DNA from: SZUA-36 sp963727635
GTDB taxonomy: Bacteria > Pseudomonadota > Gammaproteobacteria > Xanthomonadales > SZUA-36
DNA length: 64,000 bases
Assembly (NCBI GenBank): GCA_963727635.1
Contig: CAVSHP010000015.1
Location: 186,001-250,000, forward strand
Reading direction: 5' to 3'
Part shown: positions 45,959 to 55,079 of the stretch, one piece after another
Position numbering within the stretch: position 1 is the stretch's first letter
Layout of the letters: each line of letters begins with the position of its first letter
Position numbers and translations under genes: made by a program
Notes under the pieces: generated by a model
The model's input: the letters and a program-made list of their open reading frames with translations, nothing else
What the model was told of the DNA's origin: nothing
Database searches by the model: none

Positions 45959-46952
45959 ATGAACTACTCAAGCCCGCCAGTAAAACTAATTATCCAGATT
46001 CCCTGCTTCAACGAAGAACATACTCTGCCTCAAACGATCGGTGATTTGCCGGACAAAATTGAGGGCATCGACATAATAGAAACTCTCATCATCGACGATG
46101 GGAGTACTGATCGTACGATTGAAGTTGCAAAAGAACTTGGTGTAACTCACATCATCCAGAACACCAACAACCGCGGTCTTGCGAGATCCTTCCGGAAAGG
46201 ACTGGACGCCTGTCTGCACCTTGGCGCAGATATCATAGTGAATACAGATGGCGACAACCAATATGCGGGTTGGGATATTGCAAAGCTGGTTAAGCCGATT
46301 ATTGAAGGTAAAGCGGAAATTGTCATCGGCGACCGCGAGACTCATAAGATTAAGCGCTTCTCAAGGTTGAAAAGATTCTTGCAGAAGCTCGGTAGCCTGG
46401 TGGTCCGGCAACTATCCGGGACAGACATTCCCGACGTGGTCAGCGGGTTCCGTGCCATTTCGCGTGATGCAGCACTGAAACTGAATATTGTTTCCCCCTA
46501 TAGCTATACCATCGAGATGGTGATTCAGGCCGGCAAGAAAAGCATGGCAATTACGCACGTGCCTATTTCGATTAACGATAAAACCCGTGAATCCCGCTTA
46601 TTCAAGAGCATACCGAGTTTTATTGGCAGGCAACTCAGTAGCATGTTACGCATGTATGCCATGTATGAACCGCTGCGTGTGTTTTTCTATATTGGGACTA
46701 ACAATATCCATTGTGGGTGCTTTACCAATCATCAGGTTTCTGTATTTTTATTTTTCAGGTGATGGTAGTGGACACTTACAGTCATTGGTGTTGGGCGGTG
46801 TGTTGCTAATTATCGGGTTTGTTACTTTTATGATTGGCCTTGTCGCTGATTTGATCTCGTTTAATCGTCAACTAACTGAAATTACCCTGGAGAAAATTCG
46901 CAGAATTGAACTAAACGAATTGCAGAGAGATGTTAGAGAGAAGAATGAATGA
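45959..46952 (+). CDS. GT2 family glycosyltransferase, DPM1-like with C-terminal membrane helices, one frameshift
   Basis: It starts at an ATG after AAGGGGG. IIQIPCFNEEHTLPQTI, LIIDDGSTDRTIEVA, NNRGLARSFRKGL and NTDGDNQY (DxD metal site) are GT2 A-fold motifs of the polyprenyl-phosphate mannose/glucose synthase type; DVVSGFRAISRDAAL is also typical. After a slip near 46680-46692 (TTTTT run) two membrane helices follow (SILGLTISIVGALPIIRFLYFYF and GGVLLIIGFVTFMIGLVADLI). It probably makes a lipid-linked sugar at the inner membrane. It overlaps the next gene by 4 bases. Donor and acceptor cannot be read from sequence. Confidence 0.86.
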
Positions 46953-47593
46953 AAATTTCCAGTGGTCTTTCTGAAAAAGGAGTGGTTGTTGGCAATACCT
47001 ACGACAAATACCAATCCGATAATCCAATTGTGCGCAAGATCATGCGAGGGTTTGAATCTGCATTATCGGAGCTCGTTGAAAAAGCAAACTCATCTTCAAT
47101 TCATGAAGTAGGCTGCGGTGAAGGGTATTGGGTTCTACGCTGGTTCGAGGATGGTTTACAAGTTCGCGGAAGTGATTTTTCAAGTACAGTTATCGAACTG
47201 GCGGAAAAAAATGCAGCGACGCGTAATTTTCCACTTGGCCTTTTCAAGCAAAAAAGTATCTATGATTTAGAGGCTGGTGAAGATAGTGCAGACCTGATTG
47301 TGTGTTGTGAAGTGCTCGAGCATCTTGAGCAACCAGGGGAGGCCTTGCGCGTGCTGCAGACGATAACGAATGAATACGTCATTTTCAGTGTGCCGCGTGA
47401 GCCAGTTTGGAGATTGCTAAACATGTCCCGTGGGAAATACTGGTCTGACTTTGGCAACACTCCAGGACATTTACAGCATTGGTCGCAAAAGGCGTTCTTA
47501 AAATTAATTTCCCAATACTTTGATATAGAACAAGTCCGGGCACCTTTCCCATGGACAATGGTGCTTTGCAGTAAGACGCAGAACAAAAGCTAG
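46949..47593 (+). CDS. Class I SAM-dependent methyltransferase
   Basis: 214 residues with a Rossmann methyltransferase core: IHEVGCGEGYWVLRWF (motif I), VRGSDFSSTVIELAEKNA (motif II), ADLIVCCEVLEHLEQPGEALRVL (post-I, UbiG/Methyltransf_11 style), then YVIFSVPREPVWRLLNMSRGKYWSDFGNTPGHLQHWS, seen in many sugar- or lipid-island methyltransferases. The substrate is unknown. It is translationally coupled to the GT2 gene (ATGA) and followed at once by the flippase-like gene, forming a three-gene operon. Confidence 0.85.
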   Translation: MKISSGLSEKGVVVGNTYDKYQSDNPIVRKIMRGFESALSELVEKANSSSIHEVGCGEGYWVLRWFEDGLQVRGSDFSSTVIELAEKNAATRNFPLGLFKQKSIYDLEAGEDSADLIVCCEVLEHLEQPGEALRVLQTITNEYVIFSVPREPVWRLLNMSRGKYWSDFGNTPGHLQHWSQKAFLKLISQYFDIEQVRAPFPWTMVLCSKTQNKS

Positions 47594-47596
47594 GTG

Positions 47597-48469
47597 ATGC
47601 CCACAGATAAATCCAAAAGATATTTTCGATGGCTGGGGTCGGCACTTAGCATACTGGCAGTCATTTTCGTGGTGAGTAAATTACGAGAATACGGAAATGA
47701 AATCGATATTCATCTTTTCATTTCTTTGGCATTACCTGCTATGTGTCTGTCGGTGTTTTATGGTCTCGCAAGCATTTTGTTAGCGCTTGCCTGGAAGGAT
47801 TTGTTGGAAAATTTTAAACAATCTGTAAGTTCTCGTTTAGCGATATCGATTTATGGAGAATCCCAGCTTGCAAAGTACGTTCCCGGAAATGTGTTTCAGT
47901 TTTTCGGAAGACAGGCCTTGGGTCTTGAAGCGGGGTTGGCAGCATGGCCGATAGCCAAGTCGGCACTATGGGAGATAGGCCTGTTGGTCGTTGCGGGGAG
48001 TACTTTTTTTGCCGTGGTCTTACCGGTTTACTATAAGGGTTTGCCCGTCATGTCAGCCGTGGTTCTTTTTGCGCTGGTTGTTTTGTCAATCACGGGCATT
48101 TTTTACCGATGGTATGGTCTTTTAGTTGCGCGGGTAATGATCTGGTATGTGGCATTTCTTGTCCTCACCGGACTTGTTTTTTTAACCTTACTGTTGTTGA
48201 TCGCACCTGCAAATTCAATTGATGGAACAACATCGGTGTTTATCTGTGGGAGCTATATAGTTGCCTGGTTGGCAGGTTTCGTGACGCCAGGTGCGCCAGC
48301 GGGTATTGGGATCAGGGAGGTTCTGCTTTTTGCTTTGATCAGCCCGTTTACCAGCGAGGCAGATTTGCTTGCAGCGATTATTCTCGGGCGAATAGTTACA
48401 GTAGGCGGTGATATTTTATACTTTCTTTTCGCTTTGATATTGAACACGCGAACGGTGAATGCTGCTTGA
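47597..48469 (+). CDS. Flippase-like membrane protein (LPG synthetase TM/UPF0104 type)
   Basis: About 290 residues with eight or so hydrophobic helices: WLGSALSILAVIFVVSKL, ALPAMCLSVFYGLASILLALAW, YGESQLAKYVPGNVFQFFGRQ, LLVVAGSTFFAVVLPVYY, LVFLTLLLLIAP and AWLAGFVTPGAPAGIGIREVLLFALI. The LAKYVPGNV and PGAPAGIGIRE motifs are those of the lysylphosphatidylglycerol synthetase transmembrane region and related AglD-like proteins, which are linked to lipid-linked sugar pathways. GTG at 47594 is an alternative start. It is the third gene of the GT2-methyltransferase operon. Confidence 0.8.
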   Translation: MPTDKSKRYFRWLGSALSILAVIFVVSKLREYGNEIDIHLFISLALPAMCLSVFYGLASILLALAWKDLLENFKQSVSSRLAISIYGESQLAKYVPGNVFQFFGRQALGLEAGLAAWPIAKSALWEIGLLVVAGSTFFAVVLPVYYKGLPVMSAVVLFALVVLSITGIFYRWYGLLVARVMIWYVAFLVLTGLVFLTLLLLIAPANSIDGTTSVFICGSYIVAWLAGFVTPGAPAGIGIREVLLFALISPFTSEADLLAAIILGRIVTVGGDILYFLFALILNTRTVNAA

Positions 48470-48537
48470 TATTTCAGTATGCCATAGGTTTTATAAGGTC
48501 ATGGCTTTAAGTCTGCTCTGAAATATTTAAAAAAACT

Positions 48538-50544
48538 TCATTTTCCCTCCTTGTAAATTGCTGCATGTTTCTCAGCCAAGGCTTCGTTTCCCAGCTCCAT
48601 GTAGCACTTTGACAGATAAAGATGCGCTTCAAGGTATCCAGGTTGCAATTCTAAAACCCTGTTGAAATGCTTCACTGCGAGCTCGCAATTGTTTTGCGCC
48701 ATAAGTTCATAAGCGAGATTGAAATGGACTTGTACATGATTGGGGTTATGTTGCAAAAATCTTTCGTAGGTTTTAATGGCGAGTTCTGACATTCCTGATT
48801 TTTGATAAGCAAAACCCAACCAGAATCCAGCCAGCCGATAGTCAGGATTCAGGCTAATCACGCGTTCAAGATACGGGATTGCTTCTTTTCGCCTGCCGGC
48901 AAATTGTAATGCCTGTGCCGCTTCATATTGGTAACTAAGTGACCGCGGATCTAAATCTGCGGCAATTTGCAATTCCTTAAGGGCCTTGTCCTTTTGACCG
49001 GTTTTTTTAAGTCCGATTGATAGCCAGTAATGTGATAACGCCCAATTAGGGTTCTTTTCGGTTACTTGATAGAGCCGCTTCAGACCTTCCTCTTTTTTCC
49101 CCATTTTGATATGGAGTAAACCGAGATTAATATTGGCATAGATATGATCAGGATTCTGCCTGATCGCCTCCAGGTAATGATATTCTGCCAGTTCCGGGTT
49201 TTTGTCAGCGATAGCCAGGCCATAATTTTGGTGGGCCAGTGCAACTGCGCCGTACTTTACGCTCTGATGCCAAAACGTCTCTTCCGTGCTCCAGTTTTTG
49301 TTAATTTGGTATGACGCAATTGCGGAATATAACGTCATGCCCGAAACCAGAATGACGCTGATAACCCGGTGCTTGAATGAGAAACAGGCAAGGCTGAATA
49401 AAAGGCAAAGAAACATGGAAGGCAGGTATTGTCTGTAATCTGTAACGACATACCTAAAAGGAAATATTGATGCGGTCAGGGCAAACAGCAACCAGTAAGA
49501 CAAAATAGCGAAACTCACCAGGGGATTGCGTTTATGAAAATACCAGGCAAATACGAGGGTTGCGACAATGAACGAAAGGCCAATAAGCGAACCTGGATCA
49601 TACAAACTGTCGGTCATATCAAACTTTGCGAGCGCCCTCATCTCGAACGGCCAAACGAAGTTCCTCAAATAATAGAAAACATGCGCTTTTGCCATGGTCA
49701 GCGGGTAGAAAATATCTATCGGGATCCGCAGAGGATCTTCAGGATTCTGTTTTGAAATCCATAACGCGCGAAGTACAAAATAAGCCGCGGTAGGCACACT
49801 GAACAGTAATGTACGGGACCATAGGCGCCAGTCTTTGAGGCTTCCGTTTCGAAGCACCCATTCAAACAAAAAAACCATTCCAAACCCGACGATAGCAACT
49901 TGTTTGGACAAAATTGCAAGGGACAGTAGCAGTAAGGATGAAATCCAACCGGTTATCGTATCCCCTGTTTTGCGCATGTGAAAATAGGTAAGTAAGGATG
50001 CAACAAAGAAAAACACCATCAGTAACAAATCTCTCGCTGCAATATAGTTGACTGCGGACCCGGCAATGGGATGCACCGCAAATATCAGCGCGGCAACAAA
50101 AGCCTGATGGTGCTGAAAATTTCCAGAAGTTTCGGTTTCTTGATATGTGCCCCAGTTCAATAACAGTAGACAAAAAAGAACGTAAACCAGGATGGCCGAA
50201 CCGATATGTATCCCAATATTGCCAACATGAAAGCCCGCTAAATCGCTTGTGCCGGTGGCCTTTGCAATCTCCCTGTTGATCGCGTGAGAAAGTGGCATCA
50301 TTGGTCGATATTCCGCTATTTGCGGAACCGTGCTTCCTGTCCGGATGTCAGTGAAAAATCTTGTGATAGGCCATAAATTATTGATTTCAGTGTTGACTTT
50401 CACTCTGTGGATGCTATCGAGATGATAGGTGTTCTGAAGCGTGTTGGAAAAGACCAACGAAGTTATTACGATCAGGAGTGCAATATGAATGGTTCTGATT
50501 AACCAGGTTTGTTTTTGCAGAAAATGAATTTGTTTATTATTCAT
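48538..50544 (-). CDS. TMTC-like membrane glycosyltransferase with C-terminal TPR repeats
   Basis: 668 residues, intact. The N-terminal two thirds hold about ten to twelve membrane helices with GT-C traits of the TMTC family: an extracytoplasmic loop NTYHLDSIHR with EYRPMMPLSHAINREI, then FHVGNIGIHIGSAILVYVLF and FAVHPIAGSAVNYIAARDLLLMVFFFVASLL. Residues ~420-668 are about seven TPR units (AELAEYHYLEAIRQNPDH, ALKELQIAADLDPRS, AIKTYERFLQHNPNHV, AVKHFNRVLELQPGY). Animal TMTCs are O-mannosyltransferases using dolichyl-phosphate mannose. The candidate catalytic Asp is in YHLDS; the usual acidic pair is not obvious. It converges on the GT2 operon. Confidence 0.8.
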   Translation of the reverse strand: MNNKQIHFLQKQTWLIRTIHIALLIVITSLVFSNTLQNTYHLDSIHRVKVNTEINNLWPITRFFTDIRTGSTVPQIAEYRPMMPLSHAINREIAKATGTSDLAGFHVGNIGIHIGSAILVYVLFCLLLLNWGTYQETETSGNFQHHQAFVAALIFAVHPIAGSAVNYIAARDLLLMVFFFVASLLTYFHMRKTGDTITGWISSLLLLSLAILSKQVAIVGFGMVFLFEWVLRNGSLKDWRLWSRTLLFSVPTAAYFVLRALWISKQNPEDPLRIPIDIFYPLTMAKAHVFYYLRNFVWPFEMRALAKFDMTDSLYDPGSLIGLSFIVATLVFAWYFHKRNPLVSFAILSYWLLFALTASIFPFRYVVTDYRQYLPSMFLCLLFSLACFSFKHRVISVILVSGMTLYSAIASYQINKNWSTEETFWHQSVKYGAVALAHQNYGLAIADKNPELAEYHYLEAIRQNPDHIYANINLGLLHIKMGKKEEGLKRLYQVTEKNPNWALSHYWLSIGLKKTGQKDKALKELQIAADLDPRSLSYQYEAAQALQFAGRRKEAIPYLERVISLNPDYRLAGFWLGFAYQKSGMSELAIKTYERFLQHNPNHVQVHFNLAYELMAQNNCELAVKHFNRVLELQPGYLEAHLYLSKCYMELGNEALAEKHAAIYKEGK

Positions 50545-50681
50545 AATTGCTCACAAAGAAATTGCTCAAAAAGAAAAGCGAAGGGTAAACGCTGTGCTAT
50601 CACTCTGAATAATTACACGTTGACAAATGTACTGGTTTATCCGGTTTAGCTCACAATCGTTTAATTGTTAATAATAAATTG

Positions 50682-50977
50682 TCAGGAATTACGGGCGCCA
50701 ATCGAATCGAGTCTATCTTGGCTTAATATCGATAATGATTCCAGTTGCTTATCCATTCTTACGATAATGCTATCAAGTGTCTCTCCGCTGGCGGCGAAAT
50801 ATTACCCGATGAAGTCGAACAGGACTTCGACAGCAAGTCCCGCAACGCCGTCCTCACCCAGGGAGATCATATCGCGCAAAATAACAGGAACAATCGCCAG
50901 GAAATAAACTGTGGAGCTCTGGATGTATGCCCCGGCCAGTGAGACAGATTTGGCAATTCTTGATTTGGAAAGTCAAT
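50682..50977 (-). pseudogene. Possible small membrane-protein remnant with an in-frame stop
   Basis: On the minus strand one frame reads through SKSRIAKSVSLAGAYIQSS, TVYFLAIVPVILRDMISLG and AGLAVEVLFDFIG, then a TAA (50802-50804), and continues as YFAASGETLDSIIVRMDKQL to a TGA at 50682-50684. The hydrophobic helix and coherent amino-acid use look coding, but no normal start codon is present and one stop interrupts it. I do not recognise the family. It could be a decayed gene or chance. Confidence 0.25.
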
Positions 50978-51041
50978 TGTAATTTGAAAAATTCTGTAAT
51001 ATTTAAATGGATTCTTAGTTAACTATTTCCAATTGTTCAGC

Positions 51042-52238
51042 ATGCTTATGTTGCTTTTATTATTGCTAATCGCCTTGAGTTCGAGTGCTGATGTTCTGGC
51101 GGGACAATCTCCGCCATGGGAGCAGAAACACAAACAATTTCAACAACAGCTCGATGCCATGTTTGCTGAGATGGGGGAAATTCATGAACTATTGGTAGAG
51201 CGTGCTAAACAGGAATCACCAAACTTGCTGCTTGGACTTTCACCTGATCCCCCCAGAAGCCATCCAACTGGTTACGGGTTACTACCCGCTATTCGGAAAA
51301 ATGATCTCCCGGTAGACGTGGTTCCCTTGCAAACTGTCTACTCACTTAAACGGCTTGAGGGGCGATTGCATGAGGAACTTCGAAAAATGATCGACTTCAA
51401 TGCGCAGGTGCGGGAGGAAAAGGACATTGAATCGCTGGTGCTTTGTTTTAAAGAATCACTGCAACGGCTCCGAAACCTGGAAGACAATCTTAGCTATCAG
51501 GCAACCTGGCAAAAAGCTGTGGTTCAATATCCCGCGTATTTTCGTAAAAAAAATGAGCAGGTGGTTTTGGCAAGAGAGATGAATTCCCTGATCGTTAACG
51601 ATGCGCCAGCGGAGCGAGTGAGTGCATTGAGGCAACAGCTTCTAAATGAAATGGCACCATTCAGGCCGACCCCGGGGATGCAAATTTTAACCCTTGAAGG
51701 GGGTCAAATGGTTTTGCCGGTAACCATATGTACTGATATTGACGACTCGCAATTCTTGCGCGCGTTTCAGGACAGTGTCCGAGACGCCTTTTCCCTGTCG
51801 CGTGCGTCTCAAAAGTATCACTTCTCGGTAGAATTGAACTGGCAGTTGATCAAGGCTGAGAGCCTTTACCCCAACGGGGTCCCGATTCGTGGCACAAAGA
51901 TCGATATGAAAACGCACCGCGCCTTGTTCAAGGACTGCCCACTTGTATTGACTACAGGTGCACCCAGTCTCAACGCGGGGGTGGGAGATCACATATTCCT
52001 GGGAACGGATTCTGTGAGTCCCCGAACGCTGGCACATGAATTTGGTCATTTGTTAGGATTTGAAGATGCTTATGTGCGCGGTTACGACGGTGAGCCTGAT
52101 GATCCGTACGGTGTTGTCATTGTTGAGTGGACCGGATTGTCATCCGACTTGATGGGAGATTCGGGGCGTGGTCAGCTCAGTGATAAAATGATAACGACCC
52201 TGATCAATGCCTTCAACCAGCCGGTTTCAAAACAATGA
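51042..52238 (+). CDS. Exported zinc-metallopeptidase-like protein
   Basis: About 398 residues. The signal peptide is very hydrophobic (LMLLLLLLIALSSSADVLA). A long charged helical region (residues ~25-180, FQQQLDAMFAEMGEIHELLVERAK, RLEGRLHEELRKMIDFNAQVREEKD) precedes a C-terminal domain with TLAHEFGHLLGFEDAY, an HExxH-type zinc site extended as HEFGHxxGxxD, where Asp takes the place of the third metzincin His. I do not recognise a named family. Predicted secreted or periplasmic. The start ATG at 51042 has no obvious ribosome site. It is upstream of the collagen-like gene. Confidence 0.6.
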   Translation: MLMLLLLLLIALSSSADVLAGQSPPWEQKHKQFQQQLDAMFAEMGEIHELLVERAKQESPNLLLGLSPDPPRSHPTGYGLLPAIRKNDLPVDVVPLQTVYSLKRLEGRLHEELRKMIDFNAQVREEKDIESLVLCFKESLQRLRNLEDNLSYQATWQKAVVQYPAYFRKKNEQVVLAREMNSLIVNDAPAERVSALRQQLLNEMAPFRPTPGMQILTLEGGQMVLPVTICTDIDDSQFLRAFQDSVRDAFSLSRASQKYHFSVELNWQLIKAESLYPNGVPIRGTKIDMKTHRALFKDCPLVLTTGAPSLNAGVGDHIFLGTDSVSPRTLAHEFGHLLGFEDAYVRGYDGEPDDPYGVVIVEWTGLSSDLMGDSGRGQLSDKMITTLINAFNQPVSKQ

Positions 52239-52770
52239 TCAACTTTCGAAAAAGCTGAAAAATCACTGCCGTATCCAAATTTAATGCAAATTTAGTCTAT
52301 CATTTTCAAAAAAATGTACTATAGTAATGACATGGAGCTAAGAAACGCATAAATATTCTTATTTATCGATAGTTGTCTTAGTTGGGAATTTGAGGGCTGA
52401 GCCAGTACATTCGTTGGGAAAGTACTTTGGCTTTTAAGTTCTCATACATCCATCAAGTGGTAGCCGGCTTGGGCTTTCATGCCATCCCCCGGTTTGCGTC
52501 ATGATGACAAATCTACAAATGCAAGGATGTGCTTCTTGATGGAGGGGGATCCTTGCACGTTTAGTGGTTCAGGGTATCCACAGCAGTTTTAGGCGCATCG
52601 AGCTTAAGACCGTTGTGAGGGTTGGATTCTGTAACCTCCACACGATAGCCAGGCAGGCGCAATTTTCATAACAGTTGGACGTTTTAATCTCGGTGAGCTA
52701 AAAAATTAGCGCGTAATGTTGCGCGTTAATATACAGCCAGGGAGGCTTAATCGTTGGGAGTTATTCTGTT
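52239..52770 (+). promoter_or_regulatory. 532-base leader/promoter region of the collagen-like gene
   Basis: No coding frame is supported. Short complementary pairs suggest a folded leader: tgcaaggat near 52518 with atccttgca near 52549, and gaggtt/aacctc-type arms near 52616-52638. I find no known riboswitch or terminator. The collagen-like gene starts at 52771 after an AGGGAGG-like site near 52740 and a TTGGGAG nearer the start. Confidence 0.35.
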
Positions 52771-54882
52771 ATGAAAGGAAAAAGCATTTATGCAATTTTA
52801 CCTAGAATTGCATTACTTTTCGGGGGCACTATCTTAGGCTCCCTTGTCTATACCACAGCATTTGCTGATATAAAAATCCATGAAGTTCAACCGTGGCCAA
52901 TCGATGCCCCGACCCAGTTGGTTATTTGGGGTACGGATTTTGGCCCGGTCAATCGCGATGCCGATCCCGGCGGGGCGTTGGATACTCCGATGATATTCTT
53001 TGGAACTGAATCGGATCATCTGCGTATTGCCGATTCCCAAGCGCTTTGCTATGCGCCGTTGGGCGACATAGCTCCGCCACTTGAAGAAGGCTTCGATTGC
53101 GTGGTCGCAGATTTGCCAGTAGCGAACCACGGCGAACCAAACGTACCGGCAGGTGATTACCTTCTGCAAATCAAGGTTGCAGGTCCCGAAGTATGTACCA
53201 TGAAACCTTCCTGGATCACGTTTGAGCACTTCCCCGGTCCCTGTGCCAGTGATAACGACCAGGCTGGAGATAGTTGTTCAGATTCGGGAATAGCTGATGC
53301 GCCACCCTTTACTTTCCTGGTGAATGGCGACAAAGCTGATAGTTGGGGCCCGGCTGACGATAGCGGCTACCCGTATGTGACGTTTACCGCCGTTAAAAGT
53401 AGCAATTCCTGGTTGAATTTCATGATCACCGACAGTGAGGGTGATTCTCAGCAAATAGGGCTACACACGTCCTGTTCACAACCGCTGGCTATCGGTGATG
53501 TTTTCGGTTCTATGCAGGTTGTTGATATGGAAGGTGCAGCGTCCACTGATCAAGAGGACTTGTATGACTTGACACTTGGCGCGGTTGGTCCAGAAGGCCC
53601 AACCGGACCGCAAGGCTCGACAGGTCCACAAGGTCCGACAGGTCCACAGGGTGATACCGGCGCAACCGGCGCAACGGGTGCACAAGGTCCGACAGGTCCA
53701 CAGGGTGATACCGGCGCAACCGGCGCAACGGGTGCACAAGGTCCGACAGGTCCACAGGGTGATACCGGCGCAACCGGCGCAACGGGTGCACAAGGTCCGA
53801 CAGGTCCACAGGGTGATACCGGCGCAACCGGCGCAACGGGTGCACAAGGTCCGACAGGTCCACAGGGTGATACCGGCGCAACCGGCGCAACGGGTGCACA
53901 AGGTCCGACAGGTCCACAGGGTGATACCGGCGCAACCGGCGCAACGGGTGCACAAGGTCCGACAGGTCCACAGGGTGATACCGGCGCAACCGGAGCAACG
54001 GGCGCACAAGGTCCGGAAGGTCCAGCAGGTGCTGATGGTGCTGATGGTGCAACTGGTCCGGCAGGTGCTGATGGTGCAACTGGTCCGGCAGGTCCGGCAG
54101 GCGCACAAGGCCCGACAGGTCCAGCAGGTGCTGATGGTGCTGATGGTGCAACTGGTCCGGCAGGAGCTGATGGTGCAACTGGTCCGGCAGGTCCGGCAGG
54201 TGCACAAGGCCCGACAGGTCCAGCAGGTGCTGATGGTGCTGATGGTGCAACTGGTCCGGTAGGTCCAGCAGGCCCAGCAGGTCCAACAGGTCCACAGGGT
54301 GATACCGGCGCAACCGGCGCAACGGGTGCACAAGGTCCGACAGGTCCAGCAGGTCCAACAGGTCCAGCAGGTGCCGACGGTGCCGACGGTGCTGACGGTG
54401 TTGGCTCCAACCTGCTTTGCTTCTCAACCGATCAGACCATTGGTACCTCGGGCAAGTACATGGGCTTGGGCCAGCAGGGTGGCACGCATGACGAAGTTGG
54501 CGTTATCACTCCGTTCGAAGCCGGTTCTGCGGTCATAACATTCATTGTCAAGGTTTCGCAGGGCAATACGGCCAGGTCCGGAACGGCACAGGTCTTCCAT
54601 GATGACCCGAATAATCAAGATGGGGCTCCACTTAGTGACGTATGCACCATCACGCCGGTTCTTCCCGGTGAATCGAGGTCGGTATGTATACTTGACACGC
54701 CAGCAGATTTCCAAAGCTCACTCGTTTTATATGACAGCTTGAGTGTCTTCGTCAAAGCGGATAGTGGTAGCTTTGAAGGCTCGACAGCCTGTGTGCTGAT
54801 TGACCCGCATGCGGGGACTATTGGCGGCAGCACCCAGTCGGCCACAGATAAACAGGTGAAAACAAACAAGAAACAGCACTAA
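52771..54882 (+). CDS. Exported collagen-like (Gly-X-Y) repeat protein
   Basis: 703 residues. Signal peptide (IALLFGGTILGSLVYTTAFA). Residues ~35-270 are a non-collagenous head with an IPT/TIG-like start (IKIHEVQPWPIDAPTQLVIWGTDFG). Residues ~272-545 are an uninterrupted Gly-X-Y tract: seven 18-residue units GPTGPQGDTGATGATGAQ, then GPAGADGADGAT-type units. The ~155-residue C-terminal head has a jelly-roll feel (SNLLCFSTDQTIGTSGKYMGLGQQ, VFVKADSGSFEGSTACVLID), like BclA-type trimerising ends. Thr fills most Y positions of the tandem units, giving many possible O-glycosylation sites. Predicted triple-helical, secreted or surface protein. Confidence 0.88.
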   Translation: MKGKSIYAILPRIALLFGGTILGSLVYTTAFADIKIHEVQPWPIDAPTQLVIWGTDFGPVNRDADPGGALDTPMIFFGTESDHLRIADSQALCYAPLGDIAPPLEEGFDCVVADLPVANHGEPNVPAGDYLLQIKVAGPEVCTMKPSWITFEHFPGPCASDNDQAGDSCSDSGIADAPPFTFLVNGDKADSWGPADDSGYPYVTFTAVKSSNSWLNFMITDSEGDSQQIGLHTSCSQPLAIGDVFGSMQVVDMEGAASTDQEDLYDLTLGAVGPEGPTGPQGSTGPQGPTGPQGDTGATGATGAQGPTGPQGDTGATGATGAQGPTGPQGDTGATGATGAQGPTGPQGDTGATGATGAQGPTGPQGDTGATGATGAQGPTGPQGDTGATGATGAQGPTGPQGDTGATGATGAQGPEGPAGADGADGATGPAGADGATGPAGPAGAQGPTGPAGADGADGATGPAGADGATGPAGPAGAQGPTGPAGADGADGATGPVGPAGPAGPTGPQGDTGATGATGAQGPTGPAGPTGPAGADGADGADGVGSNLLCFSTDQTIGTSGKYMGLGQQGGTHDEVGVITPFEAGSAVITFIVKVSQGNTARSGTAQVFHDDPNNQDGAPLSDVCTITPVLPGESRSVCILDTPADFQSSLVLYDSLSVFVKADSGSFEGSTACVLIDPHAGTIGGSTQSATDKQVKTNKKQH
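53632..54009 (+). repeat. Seven tandem 54-bp repeats in the collagen-like gene
   Basis: Seven consecutive 54-base units start at 53632, 53686, 53740, 53794, 53848, 53902 and 53956, each coding the same 18 residues. They are nearly identical at the DNA level (the last has one gga for ggc). An eighth partial copy recurs at about 54278-54331. Unit length is a multiple of three, so gains or losses keep the frame. Confidence 0.95.
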
Positions 54883-54921
54883 AATCAGCGACCTGAAATA
54901 CGTCGCGAACGGTTGTTACGT

Positions 54922-54943
54922 CACCGGGAGTTCATTCCCGGTG
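54922..54943 (+). other. Hairpin after the collagen-like gene
   Basis: An 8-bp perfect stem (caccggga / tcccggtg) with a 6-base loop, 40 bases after the stop and ahead of the main terminator. No T-run; perhaps an mRNA 3'-end stabilising structure. Confidence 0.4.
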
Positions 54944-54970
54944 GCGTGGCAAACTGCCTCAACAAGCAAC

Positions 54971-54998
54971 AAAGCCCGGCGCAATGCCGGGCTTTTTC
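54971..54998 (+). terminator. Intrinsic terminator of the collagen-like gene
   Basis: A 10-bp perfect stem (aaagcccggc / gccgggcttt) with a 5-base loop, then TTTCTT. Strong rho-independent terminator form. It also separates this gene from the convergent metallopeptidase gene, whose stop is at 55080. Confidence 0.88.
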
Positions 54999-55079
54999 TT
55001 CAGTTTGATCAACCTGGAGTATCACCACTTATCTTTGGGTTGTGGCGTAATAATCCCGTATTTCTGTAATTCCTGAAGA

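Noticed and set aside
50665..50907. 80-codon plus-strand frame between the TMTC-like and metallopeptidase genes
   Set aside because: Ser/Thr-rich low-quality translation; the opposite strand has the more credible hydrophobic frame.
53632..54009. CRISPR-like direct repeats
   Set aside because: The units are contiguous with no unique spacers and encode an in-frame Gly-X-Y protein.
53476..54427. Three long antisense open frames across the collagen-like repeats (Cys/Thr-rich, Leu/His-rich and Pro/Ala-rich)
   Set aside because: They are by-products of the repetitive, GC-rich coding strand; they lack ribosome sites and only exist because the 54-base repeat keeps all frames open.
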